Assembly: GCF_002776575.1 (NCBI RefSeq)
Contig: NZ_CP022548.1
Location: forward strand, 2,805,001 to 2,869,000
DNA from: Sphingorhabdus sp. YGSMI21
GTDB lineage: Bacteria; Pseudomonadota; Alphaproteobacteria; Sphingomonadales; Sphingomonadaceae
DNA: 64,000 bases
Direction of reading: 5' to 3'
Shown here: positions 1 through 6,720 of the stretch, in pieces
Layout: each line of letters begins with the position of its first letter
Position numbering within the stretch: the first letter of the stretch is position 1
Notes under the pieces: generated by a model
What the model was told of the DNA's origin: nothing
The model's database searches: none
Seen by the model: only the letters and a program-made list of their open reading frames with translations
Position numbers and translations under genes: made by a program

Positions 1-57
1 CCTCGTCCGGCAGGCGCGCAATCGAGAGGGATCCTGAAACCAGTTCAGGATGACGAG
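1..57. repeat. Right half of a sphingomonad intergenic palindromic repeat (family A)
   Basis: Bases 31-53 form an imperfect hairpin (atcctgaa / ttcaggat arms). The preceding gcgcgcaatcgag stretch and the hairpin recur at 3283-3327, so this is the same element cut by the window edge. It is non-coding and its role is unknown; such elements may act as transcription or mRNA-stability signals. Confidence 0.7.
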
Positions 58-70
58 CGTCCACCCCCTC

Positions 71-221
71 CGTTCGTCCTGAGCCTGTCGAAGGACCGCG
101 TCTATGAGGCAGGTTGGTGTTCTCCCCACCCATGCTTCGACAAGCTCAGCACGAACGGAGTGATTGAGGCACGAACAGGGCGCGTCCACCCACCCCCGTT
201 CGTCCTGAGCCTGTCGAAGGA
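71..221. repeat. Three copies of a 25-bp repeat (family B), one inverted
   Basis: A 25-bp unit beginning cgttcgtcctgagc and ending tgtcgaagga occurs at 71-95 and 197-221. A close inverted copy lies at 133-157 (tgcttcgacaagctc... form). Diverged copies recur as an inverted pair at 30138-30206. The head-to-head arrangement can fold into long hairpins. This looks like a REP-type interspersed repeat of sphingomonads. No transposase is nearby. Confidence 0.75.
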
Positions 222-246
222 CCCGGCACGAACAGCACTCGAGTAT

Positions 247-690
247 CTATTCCCCCTCCGCCTCGATCATCGCAAACAGCTCCGTCCCGGTCAGCATCTC
301 GCTATCCCCGGCAAAGCTGTAATAAGCCGGCTTCTCGTCGATAAACACCTGCCGCCGGAGCGCCAGGTCGGCCTTGTCGGTCGCGTCGTCGAACAGCCCG
401 GCGCAGACCATATGCTCGCCCGAACCCTTCAGGCGATAGAAGAGATGCGAGCCGCAATCCCCGCAAAAGGCCCGCTCCGCCCATTCCGACGAGCTGTAGA
501 CGGTCATCCGCTCCGCCCCGCCGATCACCACATCCGTCCCGCAATCAATCTCGACAAACGGCCCGCCACCCCAGCGCCGGCACATCCGGCAATGACAGGC
601 ATCGACATGGCTGGCGGCCTGTGTCGCGGTGATGGTGATGGCGCCGCAGAGGCAGTGGCCCTGGCGTTGGGTTGTTTGGGGGGTGGTCAT
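247..690 (-). CDS. GFA/CENP-V domain protein (glutathione-dependent formaldehyde-activating enzyme-like)
   Basis: A 147-residue protein with the zinc-binding cysteine pattern of the GFA/CENP-V fold: CLC at about residues 13-15, CHCRMC at 32-37, and a later FCGDCGSH. Members are small zinc proteins named after glutathione-dependent formaldehyde-activating enzyme, but the substrate of most is unknown, so no reaction is assigned. The start is backed by an AGGAGG ribosome binding site just upstream. It stands alone between repeats and the AT-rich island. A second, distinct GFA protein lies at 20610. Confidence 0.85.
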   Translation of the reverse strand: MTTPQTTQRQGHCLCGAITITATQAASHVDACHCRMCRRWGGGPFVEIDCGTDVVIGGAERMTVYSSSEWAERAFCGDCGSHLFYRLKGSGEHMVCAGLFDDATDKADLALRRQVFIDEKPAYYSFAGDSEMLTGTELFAMIEAEGE

Positions 691-829
691 GATGGGGCCT
701 CCTGTTGTGGTGGATGGGGGTAATCGGATTTTGACAGTACATTAATCATCGTATAGCACTAGGAATTGAATTAGCGATTAGACAAGAATCGTTGCTACTT
801 CTATGCGCTTAAATTGATGGGGACGGGAC

Positions 830-1216
830 ATGGCCACAGTTTATAATATGACGCAGCAAGAACAATTCAATGAGCAGGGCCATGACGGCAATTCAGAAAA
901 GCAGCAACTTGATGAATTGATTGAATTGGTGAGTAAACTATTGCCAGTTACGTCTGTCCAATATCCAAAGCTAGACAACGAGGACGGTGAGCCAGTAGCA
1001 AATTTTTGTGTCCGCCACTCGGCTCTTCATTTTACAAAAACTGCGGGGCAATTGGCCGCTATTGCCGAGGCGATGGATCATGGGGCAGTAATGAACCAAT
1101 CTGATCTTACCAAAGTCGCTGTTAACAGTTTGATAAATTCGTGCAAACTAGCATCTGAAATCGGAATATCTTCTAGTGATCTAATTCAAGGTATTAATCA
1201 GAAATTCGGTCGATAA
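830..1216 (+). CDS. Hypothetical protein, 128 aa
   Basis: Not recognised. A soluble, acidic-to-neutral protein with no signal peptide or membrane segment. The N-terminal 30 residues are rich in Gln, Asn and Glu and probably disordered. The rest looks alpha-helical, with a predicted helix around residues 28-40 and another in the AIAEAMDHG to LINSCKLA region. Codon use is AT-rich, like the next two genes. Its 3' end overlaps the convergent gene at 1194 by 23 bp, which suggests the two arrived together or restrain each other by antisense transcription (inference). Start ATG at 830; no strong ribosome binding site (ggggacggg lies close upstream). Confidence 0.6.
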   Translation: MATVYNMTQQEQFNEQGHDGNSEKQQLDELIELVSKLLPVTSVQYPKLDNEDGEPVANFCVRHSALHFTKTAGQLAAIAEAMDHGAVMNQSDLTKVAVNSLINSCKLASEIGISSSDLIQGINQKFGR

Positions 1217-1826
1217 TTTTTTTTGGGACCACAAATGTCGTTTTCGCGGCGCTTTCTTGATCTGGCTCGTGTCCTAACAGTCTTTTAGTTCGTTCAAAGG
1301 ACACGCGCCAATGATTCCATAGGTGTTTGTCGGACATTCCTTTCATGTCCAAATCTGCCAAGTGGATTATTCCCTCAGGCGTTTCTTTAAAATTCCAAGC
1401 ATATAATGGTCTAGGCTTTACCCTGATCGTGATTTCTGTTCTCGGAGATTGCCGGGTGACGGGTAAGTATTCAAATGGACCAAATCCCGTTACCCAAGAT
1501 GTCAACTCGTTTACTCTAGCACGAAATTGAAACCCATAATTATCATTCGATTCAAATCGATTTTCAAGATACACGGAGTCACATTTTTCAAGGTTTTCAA
1601 TTAGTTCTTTGAGATTCTGGTCTTGGTCAACGTCAGGAAATAACAAAGATAACGTGGTGATTTCTTCGCTTCGTATCGCGCTTTTGATGTGTTTGTCGAT
1701 GCTTACCGGATCGACATCAGACTTTATCTGTGTCCAACCGTATTTTGCCATATCTTTCGCTGCGGTCGCAGCAAAAGCACATCCCGATCCGTTGCTTCGA
1801 AAAAACTTCCTTTGTTCGCTAGGCAC
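1194..1826 (-). CDS. Hypothetical protein, 210 aa
   Basis: Not recognised. A soluble protein without signal peptide or membrane segments. The middle (about residues 75-165) alternates charged and hydrophobic residues in a beta-like pattern (FQFRARVNEL, TEITIRVKPRP, PEGIIHLADLD) and ends in a basic helix (WRVSFERTKRLL). The frame opens with GTG at 1826, preceded by a GGGGA-like ribosome binding site. It is convergent with, and overlaps, the 830-1216 gene and shares its AT-rich codon use. It is divergent from the SMUG2-like gene at 1967, leaving about 140 bp for both promoters. Confidence 0.6.
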   Translation of the reverse strand: MPSEQRKFFRSNGSGCAFAATAAKDMAKYGWTQIKSDVDPVSIDKHIKSAIRSEEITTLSLLFPDVDQDQNLKELIENLEKCDSVYLENRFESNDNYGFQFRARVNELTSWVTGFGPFEYLPVTRQSPRTEITIRVKPRPLYAWNFKETPEGIIHLADLDMKGMSDKHLWNHWRVSFERTKRLLGHEPDQESAAKTTFVVPKKIIDRISD

Positions 1827-1966
1827 GAAATGTTTTCCCCGATATACTTTTCTCTAGTGTAGTGTAGTAGAGAAGATCGTGAACTCAACCCTGTTGTTAA
1901 AAATGTTGGTATTGTAATGCTTAACACTGAAATGACAGCGAGATTTTATGGAGCGCATGGACTAAT

Positions 1967-2659
1967 ATGACAAGCATTCCCAACACCACATTTGCGGATA
2001 GAGTGATAGATTTTTACAATTCCTTCGAAAAGTTCGCTTGGACTGACGGTGAGTTAGCTCTTGTTTCTCCAGTTGGGAACGAAAGAAGACAAGCCGCATT
2101 TGAAAAATTTTGTCACAAATTTTATCATGATAATAATGATCGAGTCTTTTGTTTGGGTATCAACCCTAGCAGAGTTCGAAATTCGTCAACCGGTGTACCT
2201 TATACCGATGGATTTGCCTTGGAAAATACTTGCGAAATTCAAAATGACTTCAGCAAGTCTCGTGAGTTATCATCGATTTTTTTCAACAAGGCGGTTGAGC
2301 ATTTTGGAGGTGCGGAGGAATTCTACAAAAGCTTTTACCCAGGCGCGGTCTTTCCGCTCTCGATACTGAGTTCCAAAAAATATTGTAATTATTATGATAG
2401 TAATGTTCCAGAAAAAGTTCGCGAAATGATTCCCGAGATGCTTCAAGAACAATGCAAGATAGGTAGTAACCGGCGCCTCATAATCATTGGATCTGGTGAC
2501 AATGCAAAGCATCTCGGCCGATTAAATGATGAGTTGGGGCTATTTGATTGGGTAGAGATATTGGAGCATCCGCGCTATATAATGCAGTATAAGAGCAAGG
2601 ATTTGGAAACGTACCTAGAGAAGTATGTCGGTGTTTTCAAAAAAGCGGTTGGAGTCTAG
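1967..2659 (+). CDS. SMUG2-type DNA glycosylase family protein (DUF4918)
   Basis: A 230-residue protein of the uracil-DNA glycosylase superfamily. The motif LGINPSR at about residues 63-69 matches the water-activating active-site loop of SMUG2/DUF4918 proteins, followed by the conserved TGVPYTDGFAL segment. The C-terminal EHPRYIMQYK (His about 201) matches the second, DNA-intercalating motif. Family members are presumed to excise damaged or deaminated bases; the base recognised here is not predictable. The gene lies in the AT-rich island and diverges from the unknown gene at 1194. A standard Ung is also present (18623), so this is an additional, probably acquired, glycosylase. Confidence 0.85.
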   Translation: MTSIPNTTFADRVIDFYNSFEKFAWTDGELALVSPVGNERRQAAFEKFCHKFYHDNNDRVFCLGINPSRVRNSSTGVPYTDGFALENTCEIQNDFSKSRELSSIFFNKAVEHFGGAEEFYKSFYPGAVFPLSILSSKKYCNYYDSNVPEKVREMIPEMLQEQCKIGSNRRLIIIGSGDNAKHLGRLNDELGLFDWVEILEHPRYIMQYKSKDLETYLEKYVGVFKKAVGV

Positions 2660-2753
2660 GCAATGGCGATAGTGGGGCCATTAGTTTTATGAGATAGCGG
2701 GTTCATTCGTTCGTAGCTATAATTAGCCCATAGTTGAACGCATACCCCCCCCC

Positions 2754-3185
2754 TCACAACCCCAACTCCCGCGCAATCATAGCATCGCTAAAATAAGCCC
2801 GCTCGCAGACAATCCGGTCGGTCCCCGGCGCAAATTCAAAGCTCGCCGCCATCCGCACCCGAAAGGCTTTGCCGGTGGGCTCGATCACCCGCTCGCCGAT
2901 GGTCAGCGGGCCGAGATGGGTGCCGGTCAGCCAGAATTCGACCAGTACGACATGCTCGCCCGCCGCGCCGATCGCGATCACTTCATTGGCTTGGTCGGGA
3001 AAGGGCGTGCGCGACATCGCAAAATAGGCGCGCACCGCTTCCTCGCCGTCGAACACCGTCCCATTCCCGTATAATTCATAGCGCGGATGCGCGAACGTAT
3101 CGATCACCGCATCCCATTCATGGGTGATCTCCAACGCCATATGATCGCGCACGACCGTGAGCCGCGCTTGTTCGAGGTCGGTCAT
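2754..3185 (-). CDS. SnoaL/NTF2-like polyketide cyclase family protein
   Basis: A 143-residue protein with the NTF2-like cone-fold pattern: an N-terminal helix, HEWDAVIDTFAHPRYELYG, then VFDGEEAVRAYFAMSRTPFPD, and beta strands with VVLVEFWLTGTHLGP. SnoaL-like proteins include cyclases, isomerases and many of unknown substrate, so no reaction is given. The reading frame runs open to 3365, but that extension translates repeat family A. The start is placed at ATG 3185, which has a GGGAG-type ribosome binding site. It stands alone. Confidence 0.85.
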   Translation of the reverse strand: MTDLEQARLTVVRDHMALEITHEWDAVIDTFAHPRYELYGNGTVFDGEEAVRAYFAMSRTPFPDQANEVIAIGAAGEHVVLVEFWLTGTHLGPLTIGERVIEPTGKAFRVRMAASFEFAPGTDRIVCERAYFSDAMIARELGL

Positions 3186-3246
3186 ATTTTCGCTCTCCCT
3201 TTTTTGTTGGCGGGAGTGTCGCGCAGCGGGGAGGGGAATGCAATGC

Positions 3247-3330
3247 TCGTCATCCTGAACTTGGTTCAGGATCCCGCAAGGCAAGCGCGCAATCGAGGGA
3301 GGTCCTGAAACGAGTTCAGGATGACGAAGG
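3247..3330. repeat. Complete intergenic palindromic repeat (family A)
   Basis: Two hairpins, ctcgtcatcctgaac... at 3247-3273 and tcctgaaac...gttcaggatgacga at 3302-3327, are arranged as an overall inverted pair around the spacer aaggcaagcgcgcaatcgag. The right half repeats at 1-57. It lies directly upstream of the SnoaL-like gene and inside a spurious N-terminal extension of its frame. Confidence 0.75.
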
Positions 3331-3446
3331 GGAGGGGGGATAGGCTTCGCACTACTGTATTCCAACCGTGACCACGGTCACGCATCAATCTCTAAAACCG
3401 GCTTTACACCGATCCTCTCAACTTAACGGACTGAAAGGATTGAAAA

Positions 3447-3788
3447 ATGGCGAGTATACAGTCGAAAGAACCTGACATGGACCGCAGGAAAGCAATCAAG
3501 AAAGGCTTCCCGATATCGGAGGCCGGATTTGCAAAGCATGGGGAAGAAATCTTCGTCCCCTGGGGCAAGGTGGAATCCTGGAACCTCATTCTGTCTCCGG
3601 TCCATGTCGGCGTCAATGAGTCCGGTAGCCAGAAGGACAATGCGTTGATGGAGTTCGGAATGTCGGCGCGGCCTCTGGACAATGGCAGCGGATGGGAAAT
3701 CGCCTCGGCCAGCGCTTTTCGCTTTTGGAATGCCGACATGTATCGGGACCTCCCGGTCAGAGTCCAATATCTGATGGTTGCAAAATAG
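3447..3788 (+). CDS. Hypothetical protein, 113 aa
   Basis: Not recognised. The start ATG is preceded by AAAGGA at suitable distance. The N-terminal 30 residues are charged (DMDRRKAIKKGF). The remainder has the composition of a folded soluble domain (WGKVESWNLILSPVHVG; GWEIASASAFRFWN), with no signal peptide or membrane segment. Codon use is intermediate between the AT-rich island and the GC-rich backbone. It lies between two repeat blocks, so it could be a remnant, but the frame is intact. Confidence 0.55.
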   Translation: MASIQSKEPDMDRRKAIKKGFPISEAGFAKHGEEIFVPWGKVESWNLILSPVHVGVNESGSQKDNALMEFGMSARPLDNGSGWEIASASAFRFWNADMYRDLPVRVQYLMVAK

Positions 3789-3820
3789 CGCATATCGGGG
3801 GCAGGACTCTGGCGAGAGCG

Positions 3821-3854
3821 GCAATCCAGAGCCGCGGGCGCCGCTCTGGATTGC
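3821..3854. repeat. Perfect 12-bp inverted repeat (family C)
   Basis: gcaatccagagc at 3821-3832 is exactly complementary to gctctggattgc at 3843-3854, with a 10-nt GC-rich loop. It is followed by ttcggggcgttgcccctcgcaatgacg, typical of a sphingomonad intergenic repeat. No T-run follows, so it is not a classical terminator. Confidence 0.65.
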
Positions 3855-3959
3855 TTCGGGGCGTTGCCCCTCGCAATGACGAAGGAGGACGCACATTCGT
3901 CATCTAAGCCACGGACCAATGTGGTCAACTTGTGCCGGGACTACGGGGAACAATTCCAG

Positions 3960-3981
3960 CCCCTCCTCTTCAGAGGAGGGG
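3960..3981. repeat. 10-bp palindrome in a repeat block
   Basis: cccctcctct at 3960-3969 pairs with agaggagggg at 3972-3981 around a 2-nt centre. The following gcgatgcgcaagcatcgc (about 3997-4014) is a second near-perfect palindrome. The stretch 3929-4236 has no convincing gene; it consists of this block and the element at 4100-4161. Confidence 0.6.
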
Positions 3982-4099
3982 ATTCAGGGGTGGTGGCGAT
4001 GCGCAAGCATCGCTCGCGTTAGCGAAAAAGGGGGGTGTGGCGGTTGATATTTCTGATTGTCGGGGATTGTGCTTTGCCGGGAGCAACCACCCCAACCCA

Positions 4100-4161
4100 G
4101 TTTCAGGTGAAACGACCCCCGGTCGTTTCAGATCAGTCCGGGGGACTGATCGACCTGAAAC
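4100..4161. repeat. Perfect three-way-junction palindrome
   Basis: An outer stem gtttcaggt (4100-4108) / acctgaaac (4153-4161) encloses two perfect 9-bp hairpins with 3-nt loops: gaaacgacc-ccc-ggtcgtttc (4109-4129) and gatcagtcc-ggg-ggactgatc (4131-4151). All three stems are 9 bp with no mismatch, and the two single-nucleotide linkers lie at 4130 and 4152. It is followed by cttttaaaaagg. It lies about 75 bp upstream of the HTH gene at 4237. Such symmetry implies selection on structure in DNA or RNA. Confidence 0.8.
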
Positions 4162-4236
4162 TTTTAAAAAGGAGGGGCTTAATCCACCCAAAAATCCGCT
4201 TTCCTACACCACCCCGACTATGGCTTAATCCCCGCT

Positions 4237-4746
4237 ATGCCCCGCGATCAATCAACCTCCCGCCCCGACCCCCGCAGCAGCTTTGTCCAGAACCGCCGCA
4301 TCTCCCGCATTCCAGCTTTCACGCCCGTCCCGCTACGCCCGCGCGCCGATGGCTGGTCGCCGGTCCGGCAAGCGGAATTTATCGGCCTGCTCGCGCAGAC
4401 CCGCTGCGTCAAGAAGGCGGCGGCGCTGGTCGGGATGAGCCGGGACAGCGCCTATCGGCTCCGCCGCAAGCCCGGCGCCGAGGAATTTGTTGCGGCCTGG
4501 GATATGATAATGGGCGTGCCGACGAGCCAGCAGCGAAAGGTTACACTAGAAACGCTCTTCCAGCGGCTCCGGCAGGGCAGCTACCGCCCGATATTGCGCG
4601 GTGGCCGCTATGTCGGGACGATCCGGAAACCGGACAATAGCGCGCTTTTGACGCTGCTCGGGCGGCTCGACCGGCTGTTGCCGCCGGAGGGTGATCCGGG
4701 CGAGGAACCGGAAGGTTACAGAAAAGAAAAGCGCGCGTCTGTGTAA
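4237..4746 (+). CDS. Sphingomonad helix-turn-helix protein
   Basis: A 169-residue protein with a central segment (residues about 38-90) of the form GWSPVRQAEFIGLLAQT...VKKAAALVGMSRDSAYRLRR, a helix-turn-helix resembling phage terminase small subunit or resolvase-like HTH domains. This protein type is common in Sphingomonadaceae and its function is unestablished. The N-terminal 35 residues are Pro/Arg-rich and probably disordered; the C terminus is acidic then basic. No ribosome binding site is obvious, so the start may lie further in. DNA binding is inferred from the HTH only. Confidence 0.75.
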   Translation: MPRDQSTSRPDPRSSFVQNRRISRIPAFTPVPLRPRADGWSPVRQAEFIGLLAQTRCVKKAAALVGMSRDSAYRLRRKPGAEEFVAAWDMIMGVPTSQQRKVTLETLFQRLRQGSYRPILRGGRYVGTIRKPDNSALLTLLGRLDRLLPPEGDPGEEPEGYRKEKRASV

Positions 4747-4842
4747 AGTTCGCGGAGCGGCACGGCGGGAAAAACGTGACTCGGGCTTTTTTTCGCCGCA
4801 ATATGGGCCGGTCCCCCGCGCAACAGACGAGGAGAATATCCG

Positions 4843-5325
4843 ATGGAAGAAGTGATCACCGCAACGCTCTGGTTCGCCGCGCTGTCGGTCGGGATCATGG
4901 CGGGGGTCTATTTTACCTTTTCCGCCTTTGTCATGCGATCGCTCGACGCGGCGGGGCGGGCGACCGGCATGGTGGCGATGCAGGCGATCAACCGGATCAT
5001 AGTGCGGTCGCTGTTCCTGCCTTTATTCTTCGCCAGCAGTCTCGCCTGCCTGTTGCTCGCGGTCTTTGGGGTGATGGAGTGGGGCTCGCCGGGCGCCTGG
5101 CAGATGGTGGTGGGCGGGGCGCTCTATGTCATCGGCATGCTGGTGGTGACCGCGGCGGCCAATGTCCCGCTCAACAATGCGCTGGAGGCGACCGACGCGG
5201 CGGGGCCGGAGGCCGAGGCGATGTGGCGGCGCTATATGCAGCGCTGGGTGCCGTGGAACCATGTCCGGACGCTGAGCTGCACCGTCTCGCTGGCGCTGCT
5301 GATCGGCGCGATAGCCGCGCGATGA
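4843..5325 (+). CDS. DUF1772 domain membrane protein
   Basis: A 160-residue integral membrane protein with four hydrophobic segments (about residues 5-32, 55-78, 85-108 and 138-158). The signature ANVPLNNAL followed by WRRYMQRWVPWNHVRTL is typical of DUF1772/anthrone-oxygenase-like proteins. Family members in bacteria are mostly uncharacterised; fungal relatives oxygenate anthrones. A GGAGAA ribosome binding site precedes the ATG. The stop overlaps the start of the next gene by four bases (ATGA), so the two are translationally coupled. Confidence 0.85.
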   Translation: MEEVITATLWFAALSVGIMAGVYFTFSAFVMRSLDAAGRATGMVAMQAINRIIVRSLFLPLFFASSLACLLLAVFGVMEWGSPGAWQMVVGGALYVIGMLVVTAAANVPLNNALEATDAAGPEAEAMWRRYMQRWVPWNHVRTLSCTVSLALLIGAIAAR

Positions 5326-5828
5326 GCCTGGTCATCCGCCCGGAAAAGACCGCCGATCGGGCTGCGATCCACGATATTACGCAGCGCGCCTTTGCGCCGA
5401 TGGACTATGCCGGTGGCAATGAGCAGGATCTGATCGACCGTTTTAGGGACGCCGGGGCGCTGGCGATCTCTCTGGTGGCAGAACTTGACGGCGCGCTGGT
5501 CGGGCAGGTGACTTTTACCGAGGCTTTCGCCGCCGACGGGTCGCCCGGCTGGTATACTTTGGGGCCGGTCGCGGTGGAACCGGACTTGCAGGCGCAGCAT
5601 ATCGGCAGCCGGCTGATCGAGGCGGGGCTTGCCATGCTGCGCGAGCGCGATGCCGCGGGCTGCGTGCTGACCGGCGATCCCGCATATTACAGCCGCTTCG
5701 GTTTTCGGATATTTTCCGATCTTTGCCCCGAAGGCGAACCCGCCGCTTATTACCAGATGTTGCCCCTGCGGGTGGCGGTTCCGCAGGCGGTGGTCGCCTT
5801 CCATCCGCTATTCTACGGGCCATCCTGA
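5322..5828 (+). CDS. GNAT family N-acetyltransferase (YhbS-like)
   Basis: A 168-residue cytoplasmic acetyltransferase. The fold is visible as IRPEKTADRAAIHDIT at the start, the central strand LGPVAVEPDLQAQHIGSRLIEAG (the acetyl-CoA-binding loop, normally Q/RxxGxG/A, here QAQHIGS) and VLTGDPAYYSRFGF, typical of YhbS-type proteins. The substrate is unknown. The start overlaps the DUF1772 stop, so the two form an operon. It converges on the cupin gene at 5857. Confidence 0.9.
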   Translation: MSLVIRPEKTADRAAIHDITQRAFAPMDYAGGNEQDLIDRFRDAGALAISLVAELDGALVGQVTFTEAFAADGSPGWYTLGPVAVEPDLQAQHIGSRLIEAGLAMLRERDAAGCVLTGDPAYYSRFGFRIFSDLCPEGEPAAYYQMLPLRVAVPQAVVAFHPLFYGPS

Positions 5829-5856
5829 GATGGAAGAGCGGGCTTTTCTGCGATGC

Positions 5857-6285
5857 TCAGCGTCCGGGCGACCAGTCTGCCGGAGCCAGTTCGAAGCCGG
5901 AAAATTCAAAGCCCGGCGAGACGACGCAGCTGACCAGCGCCCAGCCATGATCGGCCTGTGCTGCCTGCCAGTGGCCGGTCGGGATGCGATGCTGCGGGGC
6001 GTGTCCGGCGATGATATCGGGGCCAAGGCGGATCGTCGACACCGGCCCGCTATCCTGTTCCGCCGTGCCGAGCGCAAGCGGGCTGCCCGCGTGCCAAAGC
6101 CAGACTTCGGTGGCATCGACCCGGTGCCAGTGCGATCCCTGGCCCTCCTCAAGCAGAAAATAGATCGCGGTGGCGCTTGCCCGCTCGCCATCCGCCGCGT
6201 CTGCGCGCCAGGTCTCGCGATACCAGCCACCCTCGGGATGCGGTTGCAGGCCGAGCTGCTCGATGATGGTCCGTGCCTCGCTCAT
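5857..6285 (-). CDS. Cupin-like DUF985 protein
   Basis: A 142-residue protein with the DUF985 cupin pattern: LGLQPHPEGGWYRETWRA, then TAIYFLLEEGQGSHWHRVDATEVWLWHAG, and VVSPGFEFSGFELA near the end. Members are small beta-barrel proteins of unknown function. The frame is open to 6360, but the start is placed at ATG 6285, which overlaps the stop of the globin gene by ATGA. It is the last gene of the S41 protease-globin-cupin operon. Confidence 0.85.
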   Translation of the reverse strand: MSEARTIIEQLGLQPHPEGGWYRETWRADAADGERASATAIYFLLEEGQGSHWHRVDATEVWLWHAGSPLALGTAEQDSGPVSTIRLGPDIIAGHAPQHRIPTGHWQAAQADHGWALVSCVVSPGFEFSGFELAPADWSPGR

Positions 6286-6719
6286 GTCCGCACCGGCACT
6301 TCGCTGTTGCGGTCCACGGTCGCAACCCTGGCGACCAGTCCGTCGGCCTGCCGCTGCCACGCGGCGCTTGCACCGGCGGGCCAGTCGGCACCGGCGCGAC
6401 TGGCCATGGTCTCGATCACCAGCGCAAACCAGGCGGCATAGTCATGCGGGGTGAAGTCGGCATAATTGTGATGCAGGTCGATGAAATTGGTGACCGCATG
6501 GTCGACCCACCATTCGCCCGCCGCCAGCCCGAGCATCGCCTCGAGCGTCTCCCGCGTCATCCGCTCGCGCGCCGCTTCGGGGTTGAGAAAGACCGGAGCG
6601 TAGTGCGGATGATCGGCGATAAACCGGTCGAACAGTTCGGCGGCGATGCCGTCATAGCGGTCGCCCAGCGCCTCGAGACTGTCCTCCATCACGGCATGGT
6701 CGGTCTGGTGCGCGGTCAT
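6282..6719 (-). CDS. Globin-like haem protein
   Basis: A 145-residue protein with the pattern of a bacterial single-domain globin. The N-terminal helix is followed by LFDRFIADHPHYAPVFLN (B-C helices), MTRETLEAML (E-helix area) and FIDLHHNYADFTPHDYAAW, which matches the F-helix and contains the likely proximal His. The C-terminal AAWQRQADGLVARV resembles a globin H helix. Bacterial globins bind oxygen or nitric oxide; which applies here cannot be read. The gene starts one base after the S41 protease stop and overlaps the cupin gene, so all three are co-transcribed. Confidence 0.75.
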   Translation of the reverse strand: MTAHQTDHAVMEDSLEALGDRYDGIAAELFDRFIADHPHYAPVFLNPEAARERMTRETLEAMLGLAAGEWWVDHAVTNFIDLHHNYADFTPHDYAAWFALVIETMASRAGADWPAGASAAWQRQADGLVARVATVDRNSEVPVRT

Positions 6720-6720
6720 C

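Larger units (their letters stand above)
730..2750. other. AT-rich island with three accessory genes
   Basis: From about 730 to 2750 the sequence is clearly richer in A and T than the flanks, and the codons used (aat, aaa, att, tta) differ from the GC-rich codons of neighbouring genes. The stretch holds two unrecognised genes and a SMUG2-like glycosylase gene. No integrase, tRNA or flanking direct repeat was found, so the acquisition route is unknown. Boundaries are approximate and judged by eye. Confidence 0.6.

Noticed and set aside
3404..3928. Minus-strand ORFs of 157-174 codons opposite the 3447 gene
   Set aside because: Two overlapping frames run through repeat family C; the plus-strand frame has a better ribosome binding site and composition.
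4035..4640. 201-codon plus-strand ORF across the palindrome at 4100-4161
   Set aside because: It translates the repeat block and then overlaps the HTH gene in another frame; Pro/Arg-rich shadow.
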